From an uncultured Prevotella sp. (GTDB lineage Bacteria > Bacteroidota > Bacteroidia > Bacteroidales > Bacteroidaceae): DNA of 10,595 nt. Below, piece after piece: positions 1 to 7,826 of this stretch. The notes under the pieces were generated by a model. That model had not been told where the DNA came from. It saw only the letters and a program-made list of their open reading frames with translations, and made no database searches. Location: assembly GCA_900314365.1 (NCBI GenBank), contig OMVH01000099.1:1-10595 (forward strand), given 5' to 3'. Position 1 is the first letter of the stretch. Each line of letters opens with the position of its first letter. The translations under genes and the position numbers were made by a program.

Positions 1-258
1 AACTCTTCCTATTTTGGCGTATTTGGGAGCAAAGTAAGTCTTGCTTCAAAATATGCCCGTATTTTGGCACTTTCGCGTTTCTTTTTCTTTACAAACTTCG
101 CGACGACCTTTGATTTTTGATACGCTTTTTTAGCCTGAAGCCAAGAGAGTGTGCAATGGAATTTCGTCTACAAACGGAGGATTTTCTCATGGCCGTCCGA
201 AACCTGCGAAAAGAAGGTTTCTCGTGAGTCCCGATTCCCATTCCGCTTGCTCTATTTT
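1..258. other. Intergenic region without a convincing gene
   Basis: No credible coding region is visible on either strand. A leftward open frame across roughly 89-295 is Arg/Ser-rich, overlaps the 3' end of the methyltransferase gene and resembles no family I recognise. The region holds three related boxes at 8-17, 18-27 and 58-67 (consensus C[CG]TATTT[T]GG). It also has a leftward TTACTTTG element (plus-strand CAAAGTAA, 30-37) that is one base off the Bacteroidota -7 consensus. These could belong to the control region of a gene lying left of the window. A small hairpin (GAAACCT/AGGTTTC, 199-221) lies downstream of the methyltransferase but has no U-tract. Confidence 0.5.
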
Positions 259-966
259 CTAAAGATAGAAGTCGGCCATGAGCTGACTGTACCATTTACT
301 ACGACTTCCATCGGCTTCTTGTAACAGACGATCCTCAAAAACAAGGTCGGCAGTGGGATTCAGACTAAAGGAGAGCAAATGTCGACGAGGCTGTTTGCGC
401 GCAACCGTGCGGATGTCGCAACGGGCTACGAGGGAGAAACCAGCAAAGGCTGCGGACGCAGTTATCATGCTCAGAACTTCAGAAGGAACGATGACTGTGA
501 GCCTGCCATCAGCTTTGAGCAGTGGTTTTGAACAGGAAAACAAATCGTTGAATGATAGATTCTTGTCATGTCTCGCTATAGTTCTTCTTTCATCTTTGCA
601 AACAAGGCTGTCAACAAAGAAAGGAGGATTGCAGACGATGCTTCCGAAGGCCTCTCCATCCCAAGTGCGACAGAAGTTTTGCAACGAGTTTTCTACAATG
701 TGAAGGCGGTCGGAAAAAGGACTCGCCGCAAAATTTTCAGCAGCCTGCCGACAGGCAGCTGTATCCACATCTATGCCCCACACCTGAGCCTCTGCGAAGC
801 GCTGAGCCATCATGAGAGCCATGAGCCCCGTTCCAGTGCCCACATCGAGAATCCTTGGCGCACCTTGAGCCCAGGCACCAATAAGCACACCGTCGGTGCC
901 CACCTTCATGGCACAATCCGACTGCACAACCGTGAATCTCTTGAAAGAAAACCTATCGCCCTTCAT
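259..966 (-). CDS. trmN6: tRNA1(Val) (adenine(37)-N6)-methyltransferase, TrmN6/YfiC type
   Basis: A 235-residue SAM-dependent class I methyltransferase, predicted to N6-methylate adenosine 37, next to the anticodon of tRNA-Val, in the cytoplasm. The N-terminus carries the family-typical KVGTDG segment (about 21-26). The SAM-binding motif I follows as DVGTGTG (41-47), then the acidic motif II region GIDVD (64-68). The NPPF tetrapeptide (113-116) marks enzymes that methylate an exocyclic amino group of a base. Length matches the family, and the ATG at 966 fits the usual short N-terminus before the KVGTDG block. The gene is divergent from lon with a 207-bp gap. I could not find a clear -7 box for it on the minus strand. 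The family assignment is firm. The exact tRNA substrate is inferred from the YfiC family; a 50S or other nucleic-acid target is the main alternative. Confidence 0.88.
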   Translation of the reverse strand: MKGDRFSFKRFTVVQSDCAMKVGTDGVLIGAWAQGAPRILDVGTGTGLMALMMAQRFAEAQVWGIDVDTAACRQAAENFAASPFSDRLHIVENSLQNFCRTWDGEAFGSIVCNPPFFVDSLVCKDERRTIARHDKNLSFNDLFSCSKPLLKADGRLTVIVPSEVLSMITASAAFAGFSLVARCDIRTVARKQPRRHLLSFSLNPTADLVFEDRLLQEADGSRSKWYSQLMADFYL

Positions 967-1032
967 GACTTGATAACGAAAGGCTGGAATATTTATTTCC
1001 TTTACCTACCACGTTATATCAATATAATTTAG

Positions 1033-1040
1033 TAACTTTG
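1033..1040 (+). promoter_or_regulatory. Predicted -7 promoter element for lon
   Basis: TAACTTTG is an exact match to the Bacteroidota primary-sigma -7 consensus TAnnTTTG, in an AT-rich stretch about 133 nt upstream of the lon start. No good TTTG -33 box is visible 19-21 nt upstream; only CACGTT-like sequence lies there. It would give a leader of roughly 125-130 nt before lon and probably drives the whole lon-tgt-permease-helicase cluster. Confidence 0.6.
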
Positions 1041-1070
1041 CACAGAAATCGGCAAACTCGTAAAGGCGTC

Positions 1071-1119
1071 GGAAAGACAGCCTGATAATGACAGCCGGAA
1101 AGGGTCATTCCACCTGTCA
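1071..1119. repeat. Direct and inverted short repeats in the lon leader
   Basis: GACAGCC occurs at 1076-1082 and again at 1090-1096, exactly 14 nt apart. GGAAAG occurs at 1071-1076 and 1097-1102. TGACAG (1089-1094) is the inverse of CTGTCA (1114-1119). AATGAC (1087-1092) can also pair with GTCATT (1104-1109) to form a small hairpin. The cluster lies between the predicted promoter and the lon start, so it would be transcribed. It may be a regulator-binding site or an RNA structure; no function can be assigned from sequence alone. Confidence 0.45.
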
Positions 1120-1173
1120 ATGTTTAAGGAATCACGGTAGCCCTATTAAGAATAAGAAAGAATAAACCAAAGA

Positions 1174-3651
1174 ATGGCAAAAAAGCAAAACACTTCCATA
1201 CAAATGATAGCCGACTTTAACGGCGACATCTCTGAATTGCTCAACGTGAAAGTAGAGGGCGACTGCCCCATTCTAGCCACGCGCAATATGGTGCTCTTCC
1301 CCGGTATCCTCACACCTATCCTCATCGGACGAAAGCAGAGCCACAATCTCATCAATACGATTTCGAAGAAACCATCGACCATCTTCGCTGTGTTCTGCCA
1401 AAAAAATCCGGATGTTGACGAGCCAACCTTCAACGATCTCTACCCAACGGGAGTCTTCGCACGGTTGGTGAAAGTCCTCGGCGTGCCTGGTATGGGTGAT
1501 AATACTACCGTTATTGTTCAGGCTTTAGGCAGGTGCAATCTCACCTCCATCACAAAAACTCGCCCATATCTGAAAGGTGCCTGCACACTCTATGCAGAGG
1601 AGCTGCCCGACTATAACAACAATGAGTTCCGAACTGCTATTGAGGATCTCAAGAAGACCACCATCGACTTTATTGATGCCAACGACGATTATCCCGACGA
1701 TGCGAAGTTCGGCATGCTCAATATCCAAAACGATGTGCTCTTAGTGGACTACGTGTGCACTAATCTCCCCTTCACCGTCTCTGACAAGATGGAGATGCTC
1801 GAGTGCGATTCCATTAACGAACGGGTGATGCGCACTCTGAAAAGTCTTGACAAGGAGATGCAGTTGCTGAAACTCAAACAAGAAATCCGGTCGAAGACCC
1901 GACAGGACATCGACGAGCAGCAACGCGAATACTTCCTTCAGCAGCAAATAAAAAACATCAAGGAAGAACTTGGCAAAGGGCAGGAATCGCCAGAACGCAA
2001 GGAGCTCGAAAAGAAGGCAAGCAAGAAGAAATGGAGCAAAGAAGTGGCTCAGACCTTCAACAAGGAGCTTGACAAGCTTGACCTTTTCAATCCTCAGAGT
2101 CCGGAATACAGTGTTCAGCTCACCTATCTGCAGACTATGGTAGGACTGCCCTGGGGGGAATTCACCAAGGACGACCTGAGCATCCAGCGTGCACGCCGCA
2201 TCCTCGACCATGACCATTATGGTATGGAAAAGGTGAAAGAGCGCATCCTGGAATACATCGCTGTACTGAAGCTTCGTGGCGACCTGAAGTCGCCCATCAT
2301 CTGCCTCTATGGTCCTCCCGGAGTAGGAAAAACAAGCTTGGGCAAGAGCATAGCCTCCGCACTGAAGCGCAAGTACGTGCGCATTTCCCTGGGAGGTCTT
2401 CACGACGAATCCGAGATCCGGGGACACAGGCGCACGTATGTGGGAGCTATGCCGGGCCGCATCATCAAAAGCATACAGAAGGCCGGAGCCAGCAACCCGG
2501 TGTTCATACTCGATGAAATCGACAAAATCACGCAGAATACCGTCAACGGTGACCCATCGTCGGCTCTCCTCGAGGTGCTCGACCCTGAGCAGAACTCAGC
2601 CTTTCACGACAACTACCTTGACGTGGACTTTGACTTGTCGAAGGTGCTCTTCATTGCCACAGCCAACGACCTGAACACCATCCCCACCCCACTGCTCGAC
2701 CGAATGGAAATCATCGAAGTGAGTGGCTACATCACAGAAGAGAAGATAGAGATAGCCCGCCGTCACCTTGTACCCAAAGAACTCAGCAATACGGGGCTTG
2801 ACACTGTTGCACCGAAGCTGAAGTTCTCCAAGGCCGCCTTAGAGCGTGTCATAGAATCCTACACGCGTGAGAGCGGGGTGAGACAACTGGAAAAGCAAAT
2901 CAACAAGGCCCTGCGCAAGATGGCTTACAAAGTTGCCGTGGGTGATGTGCCCGCCGATAAGCTCTCTGACATCACGCCCGCCGAGTTGGACGATCTGTTA
3001 GGAAAGCCGCCCTTCTACCGCGACATCTATCAGGGCAACGATTACGCCGGCGTGGTGACAGGACTGGCGTGGACCAGCGTGGGCGGAGAAATTCTCTTCA
3101 TCGAGACCTCACTCTCGAAAGGTAAGGCTGGAAAGCTCACACTCACCGGTAATCTCGGCGACGTGATGAAGGAAAGTGCAATCATCGCACTGGAATATGT
3201 CAAGGCTCACGTTGATGCACTCGGCATTGACTACCGCATCTTCGAGCATTGGGACATACATATCCACGTGCCTGAGGGAGCAACACCTAAGGACGGCCCC
3301 TCGGCAGGCATCACGATAGCCACTTCCATAGCCTCCGCACTCACGCAACGTAAAGTGAGGAAGAACACGGCTATGACAGGTGAAATCACGCTCCGTGGAA
3401 AAGTGTTGCCCGTGGGAGGCATTAAAGAGAAGATTCTGGCTGCCAAACGGGCTGGTATCACCGATATCGTGATGTGCCAGGAGAACAAAAAGGATATCGA
3501 AGAGATTCCTGAGAAGTACCGTAAGGGGGTAACCTTCCACTATGTGGAGAATGTGCGGCAGGTCTGGGACTTCGCTCTCACCGATGAGAAGGTGGAACAT
3601 CCGGTGGACTTCACTATACCCGAGGACAACAAAGACGACAACAAGGCATGA
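1174..3651 (+). CDS. lon: ATP-dependent endopeptidase Lon (La)
   Basis: Complete 825-residue Lon protease, a cytoplasmic hexameric AAA+ enzyme that unfolds and degrades misfolded and short-lived regulatory proteins. The N-terminal substrate-binding domain spans about 30-230 and starts with CPILATRNMVLFPG. A charged coiled-coil follows at about 230-300 (QQREYFLQQQIKNIKEELG). The AAA+ module has Walker A GPPGVGKT (380-387), Walker B FILDEID (444-450) and the GHRRTYVGAMPGRI segment (417-430). The protease domain has catalytic Ser710 in PKDGPSAG and Lys753 in GGIKEK, with the 43-residue spacing known for the Ser-Lys dyad. The tail is acidic (DNKDDNKA). The ATG at 1174 gives a normal family N-terminus; A-rich sequence precedes it rather than a Shine-Dalgarno motif, as is usual in Bacteroidota. 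Its TGA stop overlaps the next gene's ATG, suggesting coupled translation. Probably stress-responsive, judging from the family and the structured leader. Confidence 0.98.
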   Translation: MAKKQNTSIQMIADFNGDISELLNVKVEGDCPILATRNMVLFPGILTPILIGRKQSHNLINTISKKPSTIFAVFCQKNPDVDEPTFNDLYPTGVFARLVKVLGVPGMGDNTTVIVQALGRCNLTSITKTRPYLKGACTLYAEELPDYNNNEFRTAIEDLKKTTIDFIDANDDYPDDAKFGMLNIQNDVLLVDYVCTNLPFTVSDKMEMLECDSINERVMRTLKSLDKEMQLLKLKQEIRSKTRQDIDEQQREYFLQQQIKNIKEELGKGQESPERKELEKKASKKKWSKEVAQTFNKELDKLDLFNPQSPEYSVQLTYLQTMVGLPWGEFTKDDLSIQRARRILDHDHYGMEKVKERILEYIAVLKLRGDLKSPIICLYGPPGVGKTSLGKSIASALKRKYVRISLGGLHDESEIRGHRRTYVGAMPGRIIKSIQKAGASNPVFILDEIDKITQNTVNGDPSSALLEVLDPEQNSAFHDNYLDVDFDLSKVLFIATANDLNTIPTPLLDRMEIIEVSGYITEEKIEIARRHLVPKELSNTGLDTVAPKLKFSKAALERVIESYTRESGVRQLEKQINKALRKMAYKVAVGDVPADKLSDITPAELDDLLGKPPFYRDIYQGNDYAGVVTGLAWTSVGGEILFIETSLSKGKAGKLTLTGNLGDVMKESAIIALEYVKAHVDALGIDYRIFEHWDIHIHVPEGATPKDGPSAGITIATSIASALTQRKVRKNTAMTGEITLRGKVLPVGGIKEKILAAKRAGITDIVMCQENKKDIEEIPEKYRKGVTFHYVENVRQVWDFALTDEKVEHPVDFTIPEDNKDDNKA

Positions 3652-4775
3652 CATTCGAGCTACAACATACAGACACGGCTTCCGAGGCCCGCACGGGCAT
3701 CATTACAACCGATCACGGACAGGTCAAGACACCCATCTTCATGCCCGTTGGCACAGCCGGCTGCGTGAAGGCTGTCAGCTTTGAGCAACTACGCAGCGAA
3801 GTGAAAGCGCAGATTATTCTCGGCAACACTTATCACCTCTACCTAAGGCCGGGGCTTGATGTGCTCAGAGCCGCGGGCGGACTGCATGGCTTCAATGGAT
3901 GGGAGCGCCCGATACTGACCGACAGCGGCGGCTTTCAGGTGTTCTCGCTCACCGGTATCCGTAAACTTACGGAAGAAGGGTGTGAGTTCCGCTCCCACAT
4001 CGACGGAAGCAAGCACTTCTTTACTCCAGAGAATGTTATGGATACGGAACGTGTCATTGGTGCCGACATCATGATGGCTCTCGACGAATGTCCACCGGGA
4101 CAGAGCGATTATGCTTACGCGAAAAAGAGCCTTGGAATGACCCAACGCTGGCTCGACAGATGCATCAAGCGCTTCAATGCTACAGAACCACTCTACGGCT
4201 ACCATCAGTCACTGTTCCCCATTGTGCAGGGTTGCACTTTCAAGGATTTGAGACAGGAGGCTGCGAAGTTCGTGGCCGATAAAGGCGCTGAGGGCAATGC
4301 CATCGGAGGACTTGCCGTAGGCGAGCCCACCGAGGTTATGTACGAGATGATTGAGGTCGTGAATGACATCCTACCCAAGGACAAACCACGCTATCTGATG
4401 GGTGTGGGCACGCCACAGAACATTCTCGAAGCCATAGCCCGGGGTGTGGATATGTTCGACTGCGTGATGCCGACACGCAACGGTCGCAACGCGATGCTCT
4501 TCACCTATAACGGCACAATGAATATGCGCAATAAGAAATGGGAGACCGACTTCACTCCCATCGATGCTGATGGCTGCGACATGGACCGCACTTACACAAA
4601 AGCCTACCTGCATCATCTGTTCAAAGCGCAAGAGCTGCTTGCCATGGAGATAGCCAGCATCCATAACCTCGCTTTCTATCTGCGTTTGGTGACGGATGCA
4701 CGTCAGCATATAGAGGCCGGTGACTTCATGAAATGGAAGGACAGCATCATCAGCCAATTAGGACAACGAATCTAA
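3648..4775 (+). CDS. tgt: Queuine/preQ1 tRNA-guanine transglycosylase Tgt
   Basis: A 375-residue TIM-barrel enzyme that swaps guanine 34 for preQ1 in the wobble position of GUN-anticodon tRNAs (Asp, Asn, His, Tyr), the first tRNA-level step to queuosine. Visible family motifs are MPVGTAG (32-38), ILGNTYHLYLRPG (57-69), TDSGGFQVFSL (91-101, with catalytic Asp92), GGLAVGE (220-226) and the nucleophile segment MFDCVMPTRNGR (269-280, Asp271). Length is typical of the bacterial enzyme. The C-terminal zinc region is odd. Where most bacterial Tgt proteins have Cys-x-Cys-x2-Cys, this one aligns as Asp308-x-Cys310-x2-Asp313; His339 is kept. So two of the three cysteine ligands are replaced. The start overlaps the lon stop as ATGA, and the next gene follows after 13 bp. 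Confidence 0.97.
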   Translation: MTFELQHTDTASEARTGIITTDHGQVKTPIFMPVGTAGCVKAVSFEQLRSEVKAQIILGNTYHLYLRPGLDVLRAAGGLHGFNGWERPILTDSGGFQVFSLTGIRKLTEEGCEFRSHIDGSKHFFTPENVMDTERVIGADIMMALDECPPGQSDYAYAKKSLGMTQRWLDRCIKRFNATEPLYGYHQSLFPIVQGCTFKDLRQEAAKFVADKGAEGNAIGGLAVGEPTEVMYEMIEVVNDILPKDKPRYLMGVGTPQNILEAIARGVDMFDCVMPTRNGRNAMLFTYNGTMNMRNKKWETDFTPIDADGCDMDRTYTKAYLHHLFKAQELLAMEIASIHNLAFYLRLVTDARQHIEAGDFMKWKDSIISQLGQRI

Positions 4776-4788
4776 GACGGGGCAAAAT

Positions 4789-6018
4789 ATGAAGATAAGC
4801 GATACGGCAAGTCGTATGAAGACATGGAGACGGAAAGCAGTCGGTGCCTTGCACAAGCAAGCAGAGCCGGTGAAGAAACTGCACCTCGGGCACAGGCTCC
4901 GCTTTCTGCAGCGCCTCCATCCACGGCGTTATGTCAGTCTGCTTGATTGGTATATCATCAAGAAGTTCATCGGTACCTACATCTTCTCGATAGTACTCAT
5001 CATCTCCATCGCCATCGTCTTCGACTTCAACGACAACCTTTCAAAGTTCACACAGTACCACGCTCCTTGGCATGCCATCATCTTCGACTATTATGCCAAC
5101 TTCATCCCGTACTACGCCAATCTGTTCAGTCCGCTCTTCGTTTTCATAGCTGTCATCTTCTTCACTTCGAAGCTTGCTGGCAACTCAGAAATCATAGCAA
5201 TGCTCGCCTCTGGCGTGTCGTTCAAGCGATTGCTGCGGCCCTACATGGTGTCGTGCATCCTCATTTCGTCACTCTCTTTCTATCTGAGCGCCTACGTGAT
5301 TCCTCATGGCAACGTCATCAAGCAGAACTTCGACGCTCTCTATCGCAATAGCAAACGGCTCACAACAGCCGACAATGTGATGCTCAATGTCGGTAAAGGC
5401 AGCGTCATCTACATCCAGCATTTCAGCAGCAACGACAAACGGGGCTATGGCTTCTCGATGGATAAATTCCGTGACAAGAAGCTTGTCAGCCACCTTACAG
5501 CCTCAGAAATCCAGTATGACACCATCTCTGAAGCCAAATGTCACTGGACCATCACCAACTGGAAAGTACGTGAGCTGCGCGGACTCAAGGAGCACATCTC
5601 GACCGGTGCCCAAAAAGATACCCTCATACAAATGGAGCCCACAGACCTGGTATTCTCCAAAGGACAGCAGGAGACTTTCACAAGTCCCGAACTGAAGGAA
5701 TACATTACAAAACAGATAAACCGAGGCTCGGGTAATGTTGTGCAATATGAAGTGGAGTACCACAAACGGATAGCCGCCTCATTTGCCTCCTTCATCCTGA
5801 CCATCATCGGAGCGTCGCTCTCGTCGAGGAAGCGGAAAGGCGGAATGGGTCTTTATCTCGGTATAGGCCTGGCGTTGAGTTTTATCTACATCATGCTGCA
5901 GACGGTTTCATCAACATTCGCTATCAATGCCAACTTTCCGCCAATACTCGCAGCATGGGTGCCTAACATCATTTTTATGGTCGTGGCATATTTCTGCTAC
6001 CGACTTGCACCAAATTAA
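4789..6018 (+). CDS. LptF/LptG-family permease (YjgP/YjgQ), lipopolysaccharide export
   Basis: A 409-residue inner-membrane protein of the YjgP/YjgQ family. With the ATPase LptB and the other LptF/G subunit, it extracts lipopolysaccharide from the inner membrane and passes it to the periplasmic bridge. Six hydrophobic segments are visible at about 60-80, 113-130, 153-171, 327-344, 353-372 and 385-405. A large periplasmic domain lies between the third and fourth (about 175-325), the family architecture. The cytoplasmic coupling stretch GNSEIIAMLASGVSFKRLLRP (131-151) is well conserved. About 50 basic residues precede the usual start region (LDWYIIKKF, 52-60). In-frame alternatives are ATG at residue 10 and GTG at residue 28, so the extension may be partly an annotation effect. 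I cannot separate LptF from LptG by eye. It sits in the lon-tgt cluster. Confidence 0.92.
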   Translation: MKISDTASRMKTWRRKAVGALHKQAEPVKKLHLGHRLRFLQRLHPRRYVSLLDWYIIKKFIGTYIFSIVLIISIAIVFDFNDNLSKFTQYHAPWHAIIFDYYANFIPYYANLFSPLFVFIAVIFFTSKLAGNSEIIAMLASGVSFKRLLRPYMVSCILISSLSFYLSAYVIPHGNVIKQNFDALYRNSKRLTTADNVMLNVGKGSVIYIQHFSSNDKRGYGFSMDKFRDKKLVSHLTASEIQYDTISEAKCHWTITNWKVRELRGLKEHISTGAQKDTLIQMEPTDLVFSKGQQETFTSPELKEYITKQINRGSGNVVQYEVEYHKRIAASFASFILTIIGASLSSRKRKGGMGLYLGIGLALSFIYIMLQTVSSTFAINANFPPILAAWVPNIIFMVVAYFCYRLAPN

Positions 6019-6044
6019 ACAAATAAGGTAAAAAGATTATATTC

Positions 6045-7679
6045 ATGAAGTTTGAAGAACTAAAATTAAACGACGACGTGCTCGATGCACTCTATGACAT
6101 GCATTTCGATGAGTGCACGCCGGTTCAGGAGAAGTGTATTCCAGAAATACTGGAAGGACACGATCTCCTTGGAGTGGCTCAGACTGGCACGGGAAAGACC
6201 GCGGCTTACTTGCTGCCAATTTTGAGCAAGATTGCTGACGGTGGCTATCCCCAGGACGCTATCAACTGCGTCATCATGAGTCCGACCAGAGAGCTTGCTC
6301 AGCAAATTGACCAGGCTATGCAAGGTTTTGCCTACTACCTCAACGGCGTGAGCAGCGTAGCTGTCTACGGTGGAAACGACGGTAACAGATATGATCAAGA
6401 GGTGAAAAGCCTGCGGCTCGGTGCCGATGTTATCATAGCAACTCCGGGACGCTTCATCAGTCATATCAGCATGGGAAACGTAGACCTCAGCAAGGTGAGT
6501 TTCTTTGTCCTTGATGAAGCCGACCGTATGCTCGACATGGGCTTCTCGGAGGACATCATGACCATAGCCAAATATCTGCCAAAGAGTTGTCAGACCATTA
6601 TGTTCTCGGCCACCATGCCTAAAAAGATTGAGGATTTGGCCAAAACACTCCTTAAGAATCCCGTAGAGGTGAAGCTTGCTGTGAGCAAGCCTGCGGAGAA
6701 AATCAAGCAGAGTGCCTACGTCTGCTATGAGACACAGAAGCTGGGTATCATAAAGGACATCTTCAAAGAGGAAGGACTGAAACGAGTTATCATTTTCTGT
6801 GGAAGTAAAATGAAGGTGAAGCAGGTGTCTCAGGCCCTGCAGCGCAAGCACATCAATTGCGGAGAGATGCATTCCGACCTTGAGCAGGCTGAACGCGACG
6901 AGATGATGTTCAAGTTCAAAAGCGGACAGATAGATGTGCTTGTGGCCACTGACATCCTCTCGAGAGGTATTGATATTGACGACATAGCAATGGTCATCAA
7001 CTACGATGTGCCGCATGACGCAGAGGACTATGTCCATCGTATAGGACGTACGGCTCGAGCTGATAAAGACGGTGTGGCCATAACTCTTGTGAGCGAAGAG
7101 GATATGTATTACTTCCAACAGATTGAGAAGTTCCTCGAAAAAGAAATTGTAAAGAACCCATTGCCTCAGGGACTGGGCGACGGGCCGGAATATAAAAGTG
7201 CAGGTAAGCCCCGACGTGGAAGTGACAGCGCAAAAAGCCGACGCCGTAAAGATCGAGAGACTACCGCTCACCGTCGTAAGCCTCGCCGCAATGCGGACAA
7301 CGAACAACAACCGCGCCAACCTGAGAACCAGCAACGGAAGAAAGAAAGGCAGAACAAACAGACACCTATACAAAATGATGGCGATAATGCCAAACAGACT
7401 GGAGGGAAACGCGGTGGACGCCAACAAGCTAATGGAGCCAATGGCAACCGCCGTCGGAAACCGGAAGGACAGCAACCTCAAGCTGCAGAAAAGCAGCAAC
7501 GAAATAACAACCGCAACCGCAATACTGTACGCCGCAACCAGCCTCGTAAAGTAGAGAGTACTGAAAGCAAGAGACAGCAGGAAATACCAGCTACTCAAAA
7601 GACAACCAATGAGAAGGGATTAAAGAAACTCATCCGACAACCCTTGAAATGGTTGCGCTCGCTGGGAAGGAAACGTTGA
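6045..7679 (+). CDS. DEAD-box ATP-dependent RNA helicase with long basic tail (RhlE-like)
   Basis: A 544-residue superfamily 2 RNA helicase that unwinds short RNA duplexes or remodels RNA-protein complexes in the cytoplasm, with likely roles in ribosome assembly, mRNA decay or cold adaptation. All core motifs are present: Q-motif region FEELKLNDD..TPVQ (3-28), Walker A AQTGTGKT (45-52), PTRELA (80-85), TPGR (133-136), DEAD (157-160), SAT (188-190), SRGID (306-310) and HRIGRTAR (331-338). After about residue 385 the protein is low complexity, rich in Arg, Lys, Gln and Asn, a probable disordered RNA-binding tail. It closes with a short Leu/Trp/Lys-rich segment (about 525-544) that differs from the rest of the tail. 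It starts 26 bp after the permease gene and a strong terminator follows, so it is probably last in the operon. RhlE is the closest familiar subgroup, but paralogue identity is unsure. Confidence 0.95.
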   Translation: MKFEELKLNDDVLDALYDMHFDECTPVQEKCIPEILEGHDLLGVAQTGTGKTAAYLLPILSKIADGGYPQDAINCVIMSPTRELAQQIDQAMQGFAYYLNGVSSVAVYGGNDGNRYDQEVKSLRLGADVIIATPGRFISHISMGNVDLSKVSFFVLDEADRMLDMGFSEDIMTIAKYLPKSCQTIMFSATMPKKIEDLAKTLLKNPVEVKLAVSKPAEKIKQSAYVCYETQKLGIIKDIFKEEGLKRVIIFCGSKMKVKQVSQALQRKHINCGEMHSDLEQAERDEMMFKFKSGQIDVLVATDILSRGIDIDDIAMVINYDVPHDAEDYVHRIGRTARADKDGVAITLVSEEDMYYFQQIEKFLEKEIVKNPLPQGLGDGPEYKSAGKPRRGSDSAKSRRRKDRETTAHRRKPRRNADNEQQPRQPENQQRKKERQNKQTPIQNDGDNAKQTGGKRGGRQQANGANGNRRRKPEGQQPQAAEKQQRNNNRNRNTVRRNQPRKVESTESKRQQEIPATQKTTNEKGLKKLIRQPLKWLRSLGRKR

Positions 7680-7722
7680 GATTGGTATTCTGCAAGTAGG
7701 CAGAAATCTTATCTTCTACCCT

Positions 7723-7772
7723 AAGTCCGAAAGCTATTATGGCTCTGCACACAGTAGCTTTCGGACTTTTTT
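7723..7772 (+). terminator. Intrinsic terminator after the helicase gene
   Basis: A perfect 14-bp inverted repeat (AAGTCCGAAAGCTA at 7723-7736, TAGCTTTCGGACTT at 7755-7768) encloses an 18-nt loop. Its right arm runs into six T residues (7767-7772). It lies 44 nt after the helicase stop and should end the lon cluster transcript before the alpha-galactosidase promoter. Confidence 0.9.
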
Positions 7773-7826
7773 ATGTTATGCAGTCAATTTCCTAATGTAT
7801 GATAGGGTAAATTATGTACTAAAAAC

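Noticed and set aside
199..221. GAAACCT/AGGTTTC hairpin downstream of trmN6 as a terminator
   Set aside because: The stem is only 7 bp with no U-tract on either strand.
89..295. Small leftward ORF of 68 codons downstream of and overlapping trmN6
   Set aside because: Its start lies inside the methyltransferase coding region in another frame, composition is Arg/Ser-rich and unlike a known family, and no promoter box precedes it.
1741..2427. A 228-codon open frame antisense to lon
   Set aside because: It is also in codon register with lon and is explained by lon's codon choice. No recognisable domain or promoter.
6066..7598. A 510-codon open frame antisense to the helicase gene
   Set aside because: Its codons are in exact register with the helicase codons, so it stays open simply because the helicase avoids TTA, CTA and TCA in this stretch. 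The product has no recognisable domain, and the sense strand carries every helicase motif.
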